Assembly: GCA_934661735.1 (NCBI GenBank)
Contig: CAKUJN010000023.1
Span: 1 to 26,884, forward strand
Direction: 5' to 3'
Source: an uncultured Oscillospiraceae bacterium
GTDB taxonomy: Bacteria; Bacillota; Clostridia; Oscillospirales; Oscillospiraceae
Length of the DNA: 26,884 bases
Made by a program: the position numbers and the translations under genes. How positions within the stretch are numbered: position 1 is the first letter of the stretch; each line of letters opens with the position of its first letter. The notes beneath the pieces are model-generated. The model was not told where the DNA came from and ran no database searches. It saw nothing but the letters and a program-made list of their open reading frames with translations. Shown here piece after piece: positions 6,445-15,127 of the stretch.

Positions 6445-7950
6445 ATGACCAATCAACAGATGTGGAAGCAGCTGGACAGGCTTCTGAACGAGCGCACCGC
6501 CTATGGCCACGCCATCGGGAAGATGAGCTTTGACATGCAGTGCTGCGCGCCGGCGGACGGCATGGCGCAGGCCGGCGAGGACATGGCCGTCATCGGTCAG
6601 CATCTGCACAAGCTGTCCCACTCCAAAAAATATGTGACCCTTGTCTGTGCGCTGCACGCGGACGGCGAGGGTCTGACGCCGGTACAGAAAAAGACCGTCG
6701 AGCATCTGTATGAGGCATGGGAAAAGGAAAAGAACATCACCGCGAAGCTGAGCTATGAATACGATCTGGCGTGCAGCCGCGCCTACGGCAAATGGCTGGA
6801 GGCCAAGAAGGCAAATGACTTTTCCATCTTCCGCGACGCCTTTGCCGACGTGGTCGGCTGCACGCGCAAGGTGCTTTCGCTGCGCGACAAGCAGAAGCCG
6901 ACGTATTATGACGCCTGTCTGGATGACTATGAAAAGGGCGGGAGCATTGCACAGCTGGACGCGTTTTTCGACGCGCTGCGTGCGCGGATTGTGCCCCTGA
7001 TCGCGCGCATTCAGAACGAGGGCCGGCCCCTGCGCACCGACTTCATGTCGCGCCCGTGCCCCGTCTCGCAGCAGGAGGCGTTTTCACGCTATCTGCTGGA
7101 GCTGGAGGGTCTGCGCCAGTCGGCGCTGGTGCTGATGACGACCGAGCATCCGTTCACGACGAACTTCGGCCCGACCGACGTGCGCGTCACAACGCACTAT
7201 TATGAGGAGAATTTCATCTCCAATATTTTCACCACGCTGCATGAGGGCGGCCACGCGCTGTTCATGCAGAACGAGCCGGAGGAATTCTATCAGAACCACG
7301 CCGCAAACCACATGTCCAATGCCATGCACGAGTGCATTTCGCGCTTTTATGAGAATCTCATCGGCCGCAGCGAGGCGTTTATCCACTTCGTGTATCCGAA
7401 GCTGCGCGAGCTGACCGGCGACACCTTTGCCGACGTCACCGAGCGCGAGCTGTATGCGGCCGCCAATCAGGCAAGCCCCGGGCTGAACCGCTGCAACGCG
7501 GACGAGCTGACCTACTGCCTGCACATCCTCATCCGCTATGAGCTGGAAAAGGCGTTCATCAACGGTGAAATCACCGTGGACGAGGTCCCTGCGCTGTGGA
7601 ACGCGAAATACCGGCAGTATCTGGGGGTGGAGGTCCCCGACGACGCACAGGGCTGTCTACAGGATGTGCACTGGACGGATTCGTTCGGCTATTTTCCGTC
7701 CTATGCGCTCGGCTCGGCCTACGGCGTGCAGATTCTGCGTACCATGCAAAAGGATTTTGACGTCTTTGCGGCTGTGGAGAAGGGTGATCTGCTGCCCGTC
7801 CGCGACTGGCTGAAGGAGCATGTGTTCTCCATCGCCTCGGTCACAACGCCGGACGAGTGGATTCGCGCCATCACGGGCGAGGGACTGAACGTCAATTATT
7901 TCCTCGACTATCTGGAGGAAAAATTCTCCGCGATTTACGGCCTGAAATAA
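6445..7950 (+). CDS. M32 family metallocarboxypeptidase (carboxypeptidase Taq type)
   Basis: A 501-residue cytoplasmic zinc carboxypeptidase that removes C-terminal amino acids from peptides. The HEGGH motif gives ligands H266 and H270 and the catalytic E267. The third ligand is E296 in HECISRFYEN, 30 residues after the first His, the same spacing as in characterised M32 enzymes. The length of about 500 residues is standard for the family, and no signal peptide is present. The start is supported by AGGAGGAGC eight bases before the ATG. It probably shares a transcript with glgB and ends at the bidirectional terminator at 8004-8036. No link with glycogen metabolism is implied. Confidence 0.93.
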   Translation: MTNQQMWKQLDRLLNERTAYGHAIGKMSFDMQCCAPADGMAQAGEDMAVIGQHLHKLSHSKKYVTLVCALHADGEGLTPVQKKTVEHLYEAWEKEKNITAKLSYEYDLACSRAYGKWLEAKKANDFSIFRDAFADVVGCTRKVLSLRDKQKPTYYDACLDDYEKGGSIAQLDAFFDALRARIVPLIARIQNEGRPLRTDFMSRPCPVSQQEAFSRYLLELEGLRQSALVLMTTEHPFTTNFGPTDVRVTTHYYEENFISNIFTTLHEGGHALFMQNEPEEFYQNHAANHMSNAMHECISRFYENLIGRSEAFIHFVYPKLRELTGDTFADVTERELYAAANQASPGLNRCNADELTYCLHILIRYELEKAFINGEITVDEVPALWNAKYRQYLGVEVPDDAQGCLQDVHWTDSFGYFPSYALGSAYGVQILRTMQKDFDVFAAVEKGDLLPVRDWLKEHVFSIASVTTPDEWIRAITGEGLNVNYFLDYLEEKFSAIYGLK

Positions 7951-8003
7951 CGGCGCATGGCGCGGAGCCCGCGGAGAAAACAGAATATCCGGTTATGGCA
8001 GAC

Positions 8004-8036
8004 AAAGCGCCGTATGACGATGTCATACGGCGCTTT
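8004..8036. terminator. Bidirectional terminator between convergent genes
   Basis: A perfect 15-bp stem, AAAGCGCCGTATGAC / GTCATACGGCGCTTT, with loop GAT, between the M32 and M20 genes. The inner CCGTATGAC/GTCATACGG is identical to the inner stem of the terminator at 21040-21077. Confidence 0.85.
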
Positions 8037-8049
8037 ATGTGCAATGCGG

Positions 8050-9495
8050 TTATATTTCCTCACCGGCGATGACCGGCACGACCCCGTCGGGAATCGCGCA
8101 GACATAGCCGCCGCGGTTTTCCTTCCGGAATTCCGCGCGCGCCTCGTCCAGAAGCGCCGGATTTTCATACAGATCCCATGCGGTTTCGGCCAGCACCTCC
8201 GCCGCCAGCAGCATGCCCTTGTGCGCGATGCCGCTTTTTCCGGCAGAGACAGCCTGCCAGCTGTGCCCGGGCGTCCACGCGGGCCACACGGCGGTATGCA
8301 GCTGCACGGTCGGCGTCTGCCGGCTCACGTCGCCGACGTCGGTTGAGCCAGGCTCGATCATATTCGAGTGCCACAGCGGCATCAGAAAATCATTGATTGC
8401 CTTTTTGCCGTCGTCCGACGCCGCGCGCGCAAAATCGGCAATCTGCGCGTCATAGCCCGAGGCAAAGCCCGCCACGCCGTCGCGGACGCAGGTACCGGAA
8501 ATCGCCTGCGCGTAGGCAAGCTCATCCGGCGTGTATTCCGGCAGGGCCGCCGCGGCAAAATTCGCGTAGGCAAGCCGTTCGAGCGCCGCGTTCGGCAGAA
8601 CGTCGGCCGTACCGTCGATGAAGCGGCGGGTAAACGTCGTGCCGGTCATCAGCGCCGCGCCCTTTGCCAGATCGTCCACGCGTTCTGCCAGCTTCAGAAT
8701 ATTCGGCACATTGTCGCTGCGCAGCATGTACAGCACCTGCGCCGACGGCTGCACCACGTTCGGCGACTGTCCGCCCGCGTCGGTAATGGCGTAGTGCAGG
8801 CCGTTGTGCGGCGGGATGTGCTCGCGCAAAAACTGCGCGCCCACGTTCATCAGCTCCACCGCGTCCAGCGCGCTGCGCCCCAGATGCGGACTGCCCGCCG
8901 CGTGCGCGGCCACGCCATGAAAGCGGTATTCCACCTGATACGAGGCAAGGCAGCTGCCTGTGACGACCTCGTTGACATCGGACGGATGCCACGTCAGCGC
9001 CGCGTCAAGCGCCTTGAACATACCCTCGCGGGCCATGAACGCCTTGCCGGCGCCGCCCTCTTCACCGGGACAGCCGTAGAAAATCACCGTGCCGCTCCCC
9101 TCGCCCTTCTGCGCGAGGTATTCGCGGATGGCCGCTGCCGCGGCCAGCGCGCCCGCACCCAGCAGATTGTGTCCGCAGCCATGTCCCGCGCCGCCCTTTT
9201 CCAGCGGACGGCACTGCACCGCGCCCGCCTCCTGCGACAGGCCGGACAGCGCGTCGTATTCGCCCAGAAGGCCGATCACCGGCCGTCCCGAGCCGAAGCT
9301 CCCGCGGAACGCCGTTTCCACGCCCGCAATGCCGCGTTCGACGGTAAAGCCCAGCTCCTCCAGCGCCTGACAATAGGCGTCTGCGGAGCGGTATTCGCGC
9401 AGCGAAAGCTCCGGATGTGCCCACAGCCAGTCGCTCAGACCGGTAAAATACGATTGATGTGCGTTCAGATACGCCAAAATGCCGCTCTTTTCCAT
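8050..9495 (-). CDS. M20 family metallohydrolase (AbgB-like amidohydrolase)
   Basis: A 481-residue protein of the M20 peptidase/amidohydrolase family, closest in pattern to AbgB, the larger subunit of aminobenzoyl-glutamate hydrolase. Metal-site segments are visible as GAGHGCGHN (residues 102-110), CPGEEGG and TWHPSD. It should cleave an amide bond in a small N-acyl amino acid or dipeptide-like substrate in the cytoplasm; the actual substrate is not evident. The frame is open for 20 codons upstream, but the ATG at 9495 has AGCAGGAGG at good spacing. It lies 78 bases after an amino acid ABC ATPase gene on the same strand, so it probably acts on something that transporter imports. No AbgA partner is present, so a single-subunit enzyme is likely. 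Confidence 0.85.
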   Translation of the reverse strand: MEKSGILAYLNAHQSYFTGLSDWLWAHPELSLREYRSADAYCQALEELGFTVERGIAGVETAFRGSFGSGRPVIGLLGEYDALSGLSQEAGAVQCRPLEKGGAGHGCGHNLLGAGALAAAAAIREYLAQKGEGSGTVIFYGCPGEEGGAGKAFMAREGMFKALDAALTWHPSDVNEVVTGSCLASYQVEYRFHGVAAHAAGSPHLGRSALDAVELMNVGAQFLREHIPPHNGLHYAITDAGGQSPNVVQPSAQVLYMLRSDNVPNILKLAERVDDLAKGAALMTGTTFTRRFIDGTADVLPNAALERLAYANFAAAALPEYTPDELAYAQAISGTCVRDGVAGFASGYDAQIADFARAASDDGKKAINDFLMPLWHSNMIEPGSTDVGDVSRQTPTVQLHTAVWPAWTPGHSWQAVSAGKSGIAHKGMLLAAEVLAETAWDLYENPALLDEARAEFRKENRGGYVCAIPDGVVPVIAGEEI

Positions 9496-9513
9496 ACGAT
9501 CCTCCTGCTGACC

Positions 9514-9567
9514 GTCAAAATGCTTTTTGACACGCGCAGGGCGGCGCTCATGCACAGATCGCCGCCC
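9514..9567 (-). other. Two hairpins between the ABC ATPase and M20 genes
   Basis: GTCAAAA/TTTTGAC with loop TGCT (9514-9531), and GGGCGGCG/CGCCGCCC with a 13-base loop (9539-9567). Neither has a T-run on the transcribed strand, so they look like mRNA processing or stability elements rather than a full stop. Confidence 0.45.
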
Positions 9568-9573
9568 GTAAAA

Positions 9574-10344
9574 TTACAACACTCTGGAAAGGAAATCCTG
9601 AAGGCGGGGGCTCTGCGGATGCTCGAAAATCTGCTGCGGCGCGCCCTCCTCAATGAGTTTGCCGTCGGCCATGAACAGCACGCGGCTGCCGACCTCGCGG
9701 GCAAAGCCCATCTCATGCGTGACGACGACCATGGTCATGCCCTCGTGCGCCAGCTCCTTCATGACCTCCAGCACCTCGCCGACCATCTCGGGGTCCAGCG
9801 CGCTGGTCGGCTCGTCAAACAGCATGACCTCCGGCTCCATCATCAGCGCGCGCACAATGGCGACACGCTGCTTCTGTCCGCCGGAAAGCTGAATGGGGTA
9901 TGCCTCCGCGCGGTCAGCGAGGCCCACGCGCGCAAGCAGCTTCATGGCCTTTTCCTCGGCCTCCGCCTTCGGCATGTGCCGGACGCGGACGGGCGCAAGC
10001 GTCATGTTGTCCAGAATCGTCATGTGCGGGAAGAGATTGAAATGCTGGAACACCATGCCCATTTTCTGGCGGTGTCTGTCCAGATTCAGCTTGTGCATCC
10101 GGCCGTCCGGTCCCTTTTCCCGCTTGCTGGTGATGTCCACGCCGTCGAACAGAATGCTGCCGCCGGTCGGCTGCTCCAGCAGGTTCAGGCTGCGCAGAAG
10201 CGTCGATTTGCCCGAGCCGGACGGGCCGATGACGACCACGACCTCACCGCGGTCAATGTCTACGCTCACGTCGTCCAGCGCCCTGATCGCGCCGCGGTTA
10301 TAATACTTTTTCAGGTGCTGCACCTGAATCAGCTTCTCATTCAT
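9574..10344 (-). CDS. Polar amino acid ABC transporter, ATP-binding protein (transporter 1)
   Basis: A 256-residue ATPase of the GlnQ/HisP class that drives import through the adjacent permease. Walker A is GPSGSGKST (40-48). The Q-loop is in [12 protein letters not shown], the signature is LSGGQKQR, Walker B is VMLFDEPTS, and the switch His is in VTHEMGF. Between the VDIT strand and the Q-loop there is a charged stretch ([19 protein letters not shown]) about ten residues longer than in typical GlnQ proteins. The start codon overlaps the permease stop by four bases (ATGA), indicating coupled translation. The amino acid transported cannot be read from the ATPase. Confidence 0.92.
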   Translation of the reverse strand: MNEKLIQVQHLKKYYNRGAIRALDDVSVDIDRGEVVVVIGPSGSGKSTLLRSLNLLEQPTGGSILFDGVDITSKREKGPDGRMHKLNLDRHRQKMGMVFQHFNLFPHMTILDNMTLAPVRVRHMPKAEAEEKAMKLLARVGLADRAEAYPIQLSGGQKQRVAIVRALMMEPEVMLFDEPTSALDPEMVGEVLEVMKELAHEGMTMVVVTHEMGFAREVGSRVLFMADGKLIEEGAPQQIFEHPQSPRLQDFLSRVL

Positions 10345-11225
10345 TGCTTGTCCTCCTCTGCCGCATGCATGGGAACGGGCGCTGCGCCGGCTCCGGCAAG
10401 GCCGAGCTTCCGCTTGCGCTCACGCTGGTGCGGCACGCCGCCGTTGCGGTTGTCGCCGGCGCTCATTTTCTTTTCAAAATGCGCGATGATCTTGGACGTC
10501 GGATATGTCAGGCAGAAATACAGCGCCGTCGCCACGACCAGCGGCTCGGCAATGGAGAACGTCGCGCCCTTGACGGCGGCGACCGCGCTCATGATATCCT
10601 GCACACCGATGGTGTAGCAGATAGAGGATTCCTTGATAATGGTGACGAACTCGTTCGCGATGGCGGGAAGAATGTTCTTGATGGCCTGCGGCAGGACGAT
10701 ATAGCGCATATTCTGCCACTGGCTCATGCCAAGGCTCCGCGCGGCCTCGGTCTGGCCGCCGTCGATGGACTGGATGCCGGAGCGGATGATCTCGGACAGA
10801 TACGCGCCGGAGTTGAGCGCCAGCGCCACAACGCCGGGGAAGAAGCGGTCAAAGCGGATGAAGCCGAACAGCTTGAAGCCAGGCAGAACCTTGACGTCCG
10901 CAAAGACGACGTAGTAGATGATGAACAGCTGGACCAGCATCGGCGTTGCACGGAAAATTTCGACATACGCTGTGGCGAGGAACTTGACCGGATTGAAGCG
11001 GCTGAGCGCATAGACAAAGCCGCCGCGGTTTTGCAGCTCACGCTGCGAGCCGGTGGAGAGGAAGCGGTACGCGTTCAGATCGGACAGGCGCGCCATTGCC
11101 AGAATCAGCGCCAGAATGAAGCCGAACAGCACCGTCAGCGCCGACAGCGACACCGTACATACAACGCCCTGCCAGAACAGGGTCATGTACTGAAAGGTTT
11201 TTTCAAATTTCGCAGCGGAAAGCAT
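10341..11225 (-). CDS. Polar amino acid ABC transporter, permease (transporter 1)
   Basis: A 294-residue HisM/GlnP-family inner membrane permease. A first membrane segment (about residues 16-45) is followed by an unusual extra-membrane insert (about 46-80). The core then carries [12 protein letters not shown], the EAA loop in [27 protein letters not shown] that contacts the ATPase, and two or three more membrane segments. The C-terminus has a charged tail (about residues 255-294) not needed for the fold. Two ATGs compete for the start: AAAGGAG is one base from the one at 11231 but seven bases from the one at 11225, so I use 11225. The 3' end overlaps the ATPase by four bases. Confidence 0.9.
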   Translation of the reverse strand: MLSAAKFEKTFQYMTLFWQGVVCTVSLSALTVLFGFILALILAMARLSDLNAYRFLSTGSQRELQNRGGFVYALSRFNPVKFLATAYVEIFRATPMLVQLFIIYYVVFADVKVLPGFKLFGFIRFDRFFPGVVALALNSGAYLSEIIRSGIQSIDGGQTEAARSLGMSQWQNMRYIVLPQAIKNILPAIANEFVTIIKESSICYTIGVQDIMSAVAAVKGATFSIAEPLVVATALYFCLTYPTSKIIAHFEKKMSAGDNRNGGVPHQRERKRKLGLAGAGAAPVPMHAAEEDKQ

Positions 11226-11232
11226 GGGCATG

Positions 11233-11239
11233 CTCCTTT
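11233..11239 (-). promoter_or_regulatory. Ribosome binding site deciding the permease 1 start
   Basis: AAAGGAG on the minus strand is one base from the ATG at 11231 but seven bases from the ATG at 11225. Only the second spacing is functional. Confidence 0.7.
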
Positions 11240-11284
11240 ACAGTTGGTTTGGATCGTGCGGCGCCTTGCCGCCGGCACGCCGAA

Positions 11285-11307
11285 ATCCTCCCGTTTGGTG
11301 GGAGGAT
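11285..11307 (-). promoter_or_regulatory. Intercistronic hairpin between binding protein 1 and permease 1
   Basis: An 8-bp stem, ATCCTCCC/GGGAGGAT, with a seven-base loop, just past the binding-protein stop and with only a short T-run after it. It could protect the upstream mRNA or partly terminate, giving more binding protein than permease. Confidence 0.5.
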
Positions 11308-11354
11308 CTCAGCGGATGGGTTCACAGTATTGTACTGATTATTTATTGTAAGTC

Positions 11355-12269
11355 TCAGCCCTCGTAGTTGTCAAGCAGGCCCTCATAGACGTTGCCGCCG
11401 GCAAGCTCATTCGCCTCGGCGACGAACTTGTCCATGCTGCCGTCGGCAAGCGCGGCGGCGATGGCCTCGTTGACAGCCTCAAGCAGGGCCTCGTTGCCCT
11501 TGACGACGCCAATGGCCGAGCCTTCGGAGTCATATGGCACATCCAGCAGAACGCACAGCTCGGGATAGTTCTGCGCATAGCTCAGGGCAACTGCCGTTTC
11601 AATGTATGCGCCGTCCAGCTTGCCGCCGATCAGCTCGGCGATGATGTCCGTGACCTTGGTCAGCTGGATGATATCGGCGTCGGGGCTGTTCGCCTCGGCA
11701 AGGTCGACCTGAATGGAGCCGGTCTGCGCGCCGATGGAGTACTCGGGATTGTTGGTCGAGGCCAGATCGGTGAACTTATCCTTGTTGGACTGGACACAGA
11801 CGAACGACTGGCCGCCGGTATAGTAAATGCTGGAGAAATCCATCGCATCGGCACGCTTGGGGTCGGGAGACAGGCCCGCCATGCCAAGGTCTACGCTGCC
11901 GTTGGCAAGCTCGGCCAGAACGCCGTCAAAGTCCATCGGAACGACCTCAAGCTCAAGGCCCAGATAATCGGCGATGTACTGCGCCAGCGCCGGATCGAAG
12001 CCCGCCAGAACGGGATCGCCGTTGTCGTCGATGGCATAGAACTCATACGGTGCGAAGTCGGGGCTGGTCGCGACGGTCAGCTTGCCGTCGGCGACGGTGG
12101 TGAAGCCGGCCTCGGCCGCCGGTTCTTCCGCGGCGGGGGTTTCAGCCGCCGGCGTCTCCGACGCGGGCGCGTCGGCTGCGGGTTCCTGTGCGGCGGGCGC
12201 CTTGGACGCGCATGCCGCCATGGACAGCACCATTACGATGCAAAGTACGATTGCAAGAAGCTTTTTCAT
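11355..12269 (-). CDS. Polar amino acid ABC transporter, substrate-binding lipoprotein (transporter 1)
   Basis: A 304-residue family 3 solute-binding protein. A lipoprotein signal (MKKLLAIVLCIVMVLSMAAC) ends at the lipidated Cys20. Residues 21 to about 50 form an Ala/Pro/Glu-rich tether. The binding domain then starts with LTVATSPDFAPYEFYAID and contains the VPMDFDGVLAELANGSVDLGMAGLSPDPKR segment typical of amino acid binders. It captures ligand outside the membrane and delivers it to the permease. A strong promoter lies at 12308-12336 and GGAGGG precedes the ATG. It heads the gene order binding protein, permease, ATPase, M20 hydrolase. The ligand is unknown. Confidence 0.92.
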   Translation of the reverse strand: MKKLLAIVLCIVMVLSMAACASKAPAAQEPAADAPASETPAAETPAAEEPAAEAGFTTVADGKLTVATSPDFAPYEFYAIDDNGDPVLAGFDPALAQYIADYLGLELEVVPMDFDGVLAELANGSVDLGMAGLSPDPKRADAMDFSSIYYTGGQSFVCVQSNKDKFTDLASTNNPEYSIGAQTGSIQVDLAEANSPDADIIQLTKVTDIIAELIGGKLDGAYIETAVALSYAQNYPELCVLLDVPYDSEGSAIGVVKGNEALLEAVNEAIAAALADGSMDKFVAEANELAGGNVYEGLLDNYEG

Positions 12270-12307
12270 TTTTTCGCCCTCCAGATTGGCTTGTTTTTAT
12301 GGTCATA

Positions 12308-12336
12308 ATTATACGCATCGTGTGTATAAAAATCAA
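12308..12336 (-). promoter_or_regulatory. Promoter of transporter 1 operon
   Basis: On the minus strand, TTGATT (12336-12331), a 17-base spacer and a perfect TATAAT (12313-12308), about 39 bases before the ATG. The gap from 12337 to 12441 holds AT-rich DNA with a small TTTCAT/ATGAAA palindrome and nothing else I recognise. Confidence 0.85.
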
Positions 12337-12441
12337 GTCCTTTTTGTATGGCAAAGTGCACAACGTTCTGCCTGTTTTCCGCTTTTCTCCGTCCAATATC
12401 CACAAATTGATGAATATATGCAGAGTTTCATGTATATGAAA

Positions 12442-12469
12442 ACAGCCGCGGCGCATACGCCGCGGCTGT
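12442..12469 (-). terminator. Intrinsic terminator of transporter 2 operon
   Basis: A perfect 11-bp stem, ACAGCCGCGGC / GCCGCGGCTGT, with a six-base loop. On the minus strand TTTTC follows. It separates the two tandem transporter operons. Confidence 0.85.
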
Positions 12470-12502
12470 GAATATACATTCATATTTGCATATGCACGCA
12501 TA

Positions 12503-13300
12503 TTACTCTGCTGAATTCTCCGCGTAGCGGGACAGGAAGCGGCGTGTGCGCTCCTCGCGCGGATTCTCGATCACCTCGCGCGCCGGCCCCTGCTCGACGA
12601 TCAGACCGCCGTCCATGAAAATCACACGGTCGGCCACGTCGCGCGCAAAGGCCATTTCGTGCGTGACGATGATCATCGTCATTTTCTGGTCGGCAAGGCC
12701 GCGGATGACGCGCAGCACTTCGCCCGTCAGCTCCGGGTCCAGCGCCGAGGTCGGCTCGTCAAAGCACAGCACGTCCGGCTTGAGCGCCAGCGCCCGCGCG
12801 ATGGCCACGCGCTGCTGCTGTCCGCCGGAAAGCTGGTGCGGATAGAGATTCATCTTCTCCCGCAGGCCCACATCTGTCAGAAGCTGCTCGGCCTGCGCGC
12901 GGATGCGCTCGTGGATTTCCCGCTTTCCGTGGCGGTAGTCCTCGCGCTCCTTTGCCAGAAGCTCGCTGGCCAGCATCACGTTCTGTAGGGCTGTATACTG
13001 CGGAAACAGATTGAAATTCTGAAATACCAGTCCGAAATGCAGCCGCTTTCTGCGGATTTCGGCCTCCTTCTGCGTTTCGGCGTCCGCCGCGTCAAAAAGT
13101 ATTCTGTCGTTGACCAGAATCCGCCCCTCGTCGGGCCGCGTCAGGAAGTTCAGACAGCGCAGCAGCGTCGTCTTGCCGCTGCCGGACGAGCCGATGATCG
13201 CAGCTGACTCGCCCTTTTCCAGCGAAAAATCAATGCCGCGCAGAACGACCGTGTTTTCATCAAATTTTTTGCAGAGACCCTGCACCTCAAGCACCGCCAT
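12503..13300 (-). CDS. Polar amino acid ABC transporter, ATP-binding protein (transporter 2)
   Basis: A 265-residue GlnQ-class ATPase with Walker A GSSGSGKTT, Q-loop GLVFQNFNLFPQ, signature LSGGQQQR, Walker B LCFDEPTS and switch His in VTHEMAF. It keeps the same domain order as the ATPase at 9574-10344 but is clearly diverged from it. A helical insert (AKEREDYRHGKREIHERIR) lies between the Q-loop and the signature. It begins 13 bases after the permease 2 stop, with GGGAGG upstream of the ATG, and is followed by a terminator at 12442-12469. Confidence 0.92.
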   Translation of the reverse strand: MAVLEVQGLCKKFDENTVVLRGIDFSLEKGESAAIIGSSGSGKTTLLRCLNFLTRPDEGRILVNDRILFDAADAETQKEAEIRRKRLHFGLVFQNFNLFPQYTALQNVMLASELLAKEREDYRHGKREIHERIRAQAEQLLTDVGLREKMNLYPHQLSGGQQQRVAIARALALKPDVLCFDEPTSALDPELTGEVLRVIRGLADQKMTMIIVTHEMAFARDVADRVIFMDGGLIVEQGPAREVIENPREERTRRFLSRYAENSAE

Positions 13301-13313
13301 GCGTCCGTCCTCC

Positions 13314-14102
13314 CTACGCCTTGAAATAGTCCAGCCTCCGCTCGGCCCAGCCGAGCAGGAGCGTCAGCACGCCGCTGAAAATCAGATAGTACACGCCCGT
13401 GAAGAACAGCGGCCAGATCGCGCCCGAAATGCCGTGCGAGCCTTTCATGAACGCCTGTCCGGCCCAGATGACCTCCTGAAGCGCGATGATGCGCGAAAGG
13501 GACGTGTCCTTGACCAGTGTGATGATCTCGTTTGCCATCGGCGGAACGATGCGCTTGATCATCTGTAAAAGCGTGACCTTGAAGAAAATCTGCGTGTTGG
13601 TCATGCCGAGGACCTGGCCGGCCTCCTGCTGTCCCTTCGGGACACCCTGAATGCCGCCGCGGTAGATTTCGGAAAAATAGCAGGCGTAGTTGAAGATGAA
13701 TGCCGCCGCACACGCGACAAAGCGGCCGCCTTCGCCCTGACCCCAGATGTTGTTTTTCCACACAAGTCCAGGGAAAAAGTAGATGACCAGCAGCTGGAGC
13801 ATCAGCGGCGTGCCGCGCACAACCCAGATGATCAGCCGCGTAATGAGGCGGATGGGCTTGAAATCAACCTCAAACCACAGCTGCACGCGCTGCCGCCACG
13901 TCAGCTTTTCGTTCACGGGAATGTTCTTCAGCAGCGGGCGCAGAAAGCCGAACATCGCCCAATTGCTCATTGAGCCGAAGGAGATGAGCAGACCCAGTGG
14001 AATCGCGCCGATGAGCGTGATGAAAAACAGCTTGAGCGTCTGTAGAAAGCCTTCGTTCAGCGCCTGAAATACAATTGGAAACTGTTCAGCAAATGTCGTC
14101 AT
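13314..14102 (-). CDS. Polar amino acid ABC transporter, permease (transporter 2)
   Basis: A 262-residue HisM/GlnP-type permease. The first membrane segment (about residues 20-45) is followed by an extra hydrophilic insert (about 50-80, including NEKLTWRQRVQLWF). The conserved core then has WVVRGTPLMLQLL, YRGGIQGVPKGQQEAGQVLGM (the ATPase-contacting EAA loop) and the final membrane helices. Twenty-three in-frame codons lie upstream, but only the ATG at 14102 has a ribosome site (AGGAGC, five bases away). It sits between its binding protein and its ATPase on the same strand. Confidence 0.9.
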   Translation of the reverse strand: MTTFAEQFPIVFQALNEGFLQTLKLFFITLIGAIPLGLLISFGSMSNWAMFGFLRPLLKNIPVNEKLTWRQRVQLWFEVDFKPIRLITRLIIWVVRGTPLMLQLLVIYFFPGLVWKNNIWGQGEGGRFVACAAAFIFNYACYFSEIYRGGIQGVPKGQQEAGQVLGMTNTQIFFKVTLLQMIKRIVPPMANEIITLVKDTSLSRIIALQEVIWAGQAFMKGSHGISGAIWPLFFTGVYYLIFSGVLTLLLGWAERRLDYFKA

Positions 14103-14177
14103 GGGAAGCTCCTGTCTATTCTGATCTGTCGGGCTGCGCCGCGGCCGCGCGGCGCTGCTGTCAGCAAACATGCCGGT

Positions 14178-14200
14178 TCCCCGACGCGGCGCGTCGGGGA
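14178..14200 (-). promoter_or_regulatory. Intercistronic hairpin between binding protein 2 and permease 2
   Basis: A perfect 10-bp stem, TCCCCGACGC/GCGTCGGGGA, with loop GGC and no T-run. A second GC-rich palindrome (GCGCCGC/GCGGCGC) lies close by near 14134-14156. It occupies the same position as the hairpin in the other transporter operon. Confidence 0.6.
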
Positions 14201-14260
14201 GCCAGGCGAAAATTCATGTTTCAGCGGGAATATGATACCGGATTTCCGGCGGCGTGTCAA

Positions 14261-15058
14261 TTACTGCGCGATCAGTGCGGCCTGAATGCCGTAGGTCTCG
14301 GCGCACGCCTGCATCGAGCCGTCCTGATAGCTTGCGGCAAAGAAGTCGTTCAGCGCCTGCGCCAGATCCGAACCCTTGCGGAAGCCGACGCCGTACTGCT
14401 CGCCCTCGGCCTCGTTCAGGCTCACGGTGAAGCAGAGGTTTTCATAGCTGGTGCCCGCGCCGACCATCGCGCCCGCCATCAGCGAGTCGATAACCGCGGC
14501 GTCCGCCGTGCCGGCCGCAACCTCCATCAGGGCGGTGGCCTGATCCTTGACCTCGGTGAAGCTGTAGCCCAGCTTTTCAACCTCAGCCTTGCCGGCAGAG
14601 CCTGCCTCCACGGCAAAGCTCAGATCCTTGCACGCCTCGGCGCTCTGGTAATCGGCAGCCTTATCCGCCGAAACAATGACGACCTGCGAGTTGTTGCAGT
14701 ACGCATTGGAGCAGCTCATTGCGCTTGTGACTTCGTCCGTCAGCGTCATGCCGTTCCACACACAGTCGATCGTTTTGGCGTCCAGCTCCATGATCTTGTT
14801 GTCCCAGTCAATTTCGACGAACTCCGCCTTTACGCCGAGCGATTCGGCGAAGGCCTTTGCCATGTCGGCGTCAAAGCCGATCCATTCGCCGGCCTCGTTC
14901 TGATAGTCCATCGGCTCAAAATCCGTAATGCCGACGACCAGCGTTCCCTTGCCCTTGATGTAGTCCAGATCGCTGGCGCTTTCGGCGGGCTTTGCCGCAC
15001 AGGCCGCGAACGTGAGCACCATTGCCATGCAGAGCAGAATTGCGATTACCTTTTTCAT
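14261..15058 (-). CDS. Polar amino acid ABC transporter, substrate-binding lipoprotein (transporter 2)
   Basis: A 265-residue family 3 solute-binding protein. The signal MKKVIAILLCMAMVLTFAAC ends at the lipidated Cys20. There is only a short tether, unlike the long one in transporter 1. The mature domain begins GTLVVGITDFEPMDYQ and has the IGFDADMAKAFAESLGVKAEF segment, a pattern common in cystine and polar amino acid binders. Two ATGs compete for the start: the upstream one at 15073 lies inside the Shine-Dalgarno (GGAGGA, seven bases from the ATG at 15058), so I use 15058. A promoter lies at 15128-15156, back-to-back with that of the AbrB-like gene. It heads a three-gene operon with permease and ATPase. 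Confidence 0.92.
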   Translation of the reverse strand: MKKVIAILLCMAMVLTFAACAAKPAESASDLDYIKGKGTLVVGITDFEPMDYQNEAGEWIGFDADMAKAFAESLGVKAEFVEIDWDNKIMELDAKTIDCVWNGMTLTDEVTSAMSCSNAYCNNSQVVIVSADKAADYQSAEACKDLSFAVEAGSAGKAEVEKLGYSFTEVKDQATALMEVAAGTADAAVIDSLMAGAMVGAGTSYENLCFTVSLNEAEGEQYGVGFRKGSDLAQALNDFFAASYQDGSMQACAETYGIQAALIAQ

Positions 15059-15065
15059 TTTCTTT

Positions 15066-15071
15066 TCCTCC
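15066..15071 (-). promoter_or_regulatory. Ribosome binding site deciding the binding protein 2 start
   Basis: GGAGGA on the minus strand is seven bases from the ATG at 15058. It overlaps the earlier in-frame ATG at 15073, which has no site of its own. Confidence 0.7.
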
Positions 15072-15127
15072 ATTTGCGCGGAAACGGCTGACTGCTGCGG
15101 TCGTTTCTCATTCGTTATCGTGCTAAT

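Noticed and set aside
8368..10617. Long plus-strand open frame opposite the M20 and ABC ATPase genes
   Set aside because: The opposite strand has two well-recognised genes with intact motifs. This frame has neither a start signal nor a recognisable domain.
12142..12501. Minus-strand frame across the transporter 1 promoter
   Set aside because: It runs through a terminator and a promoter, then out of frame into the binding protein gene, and has no ribosome site.
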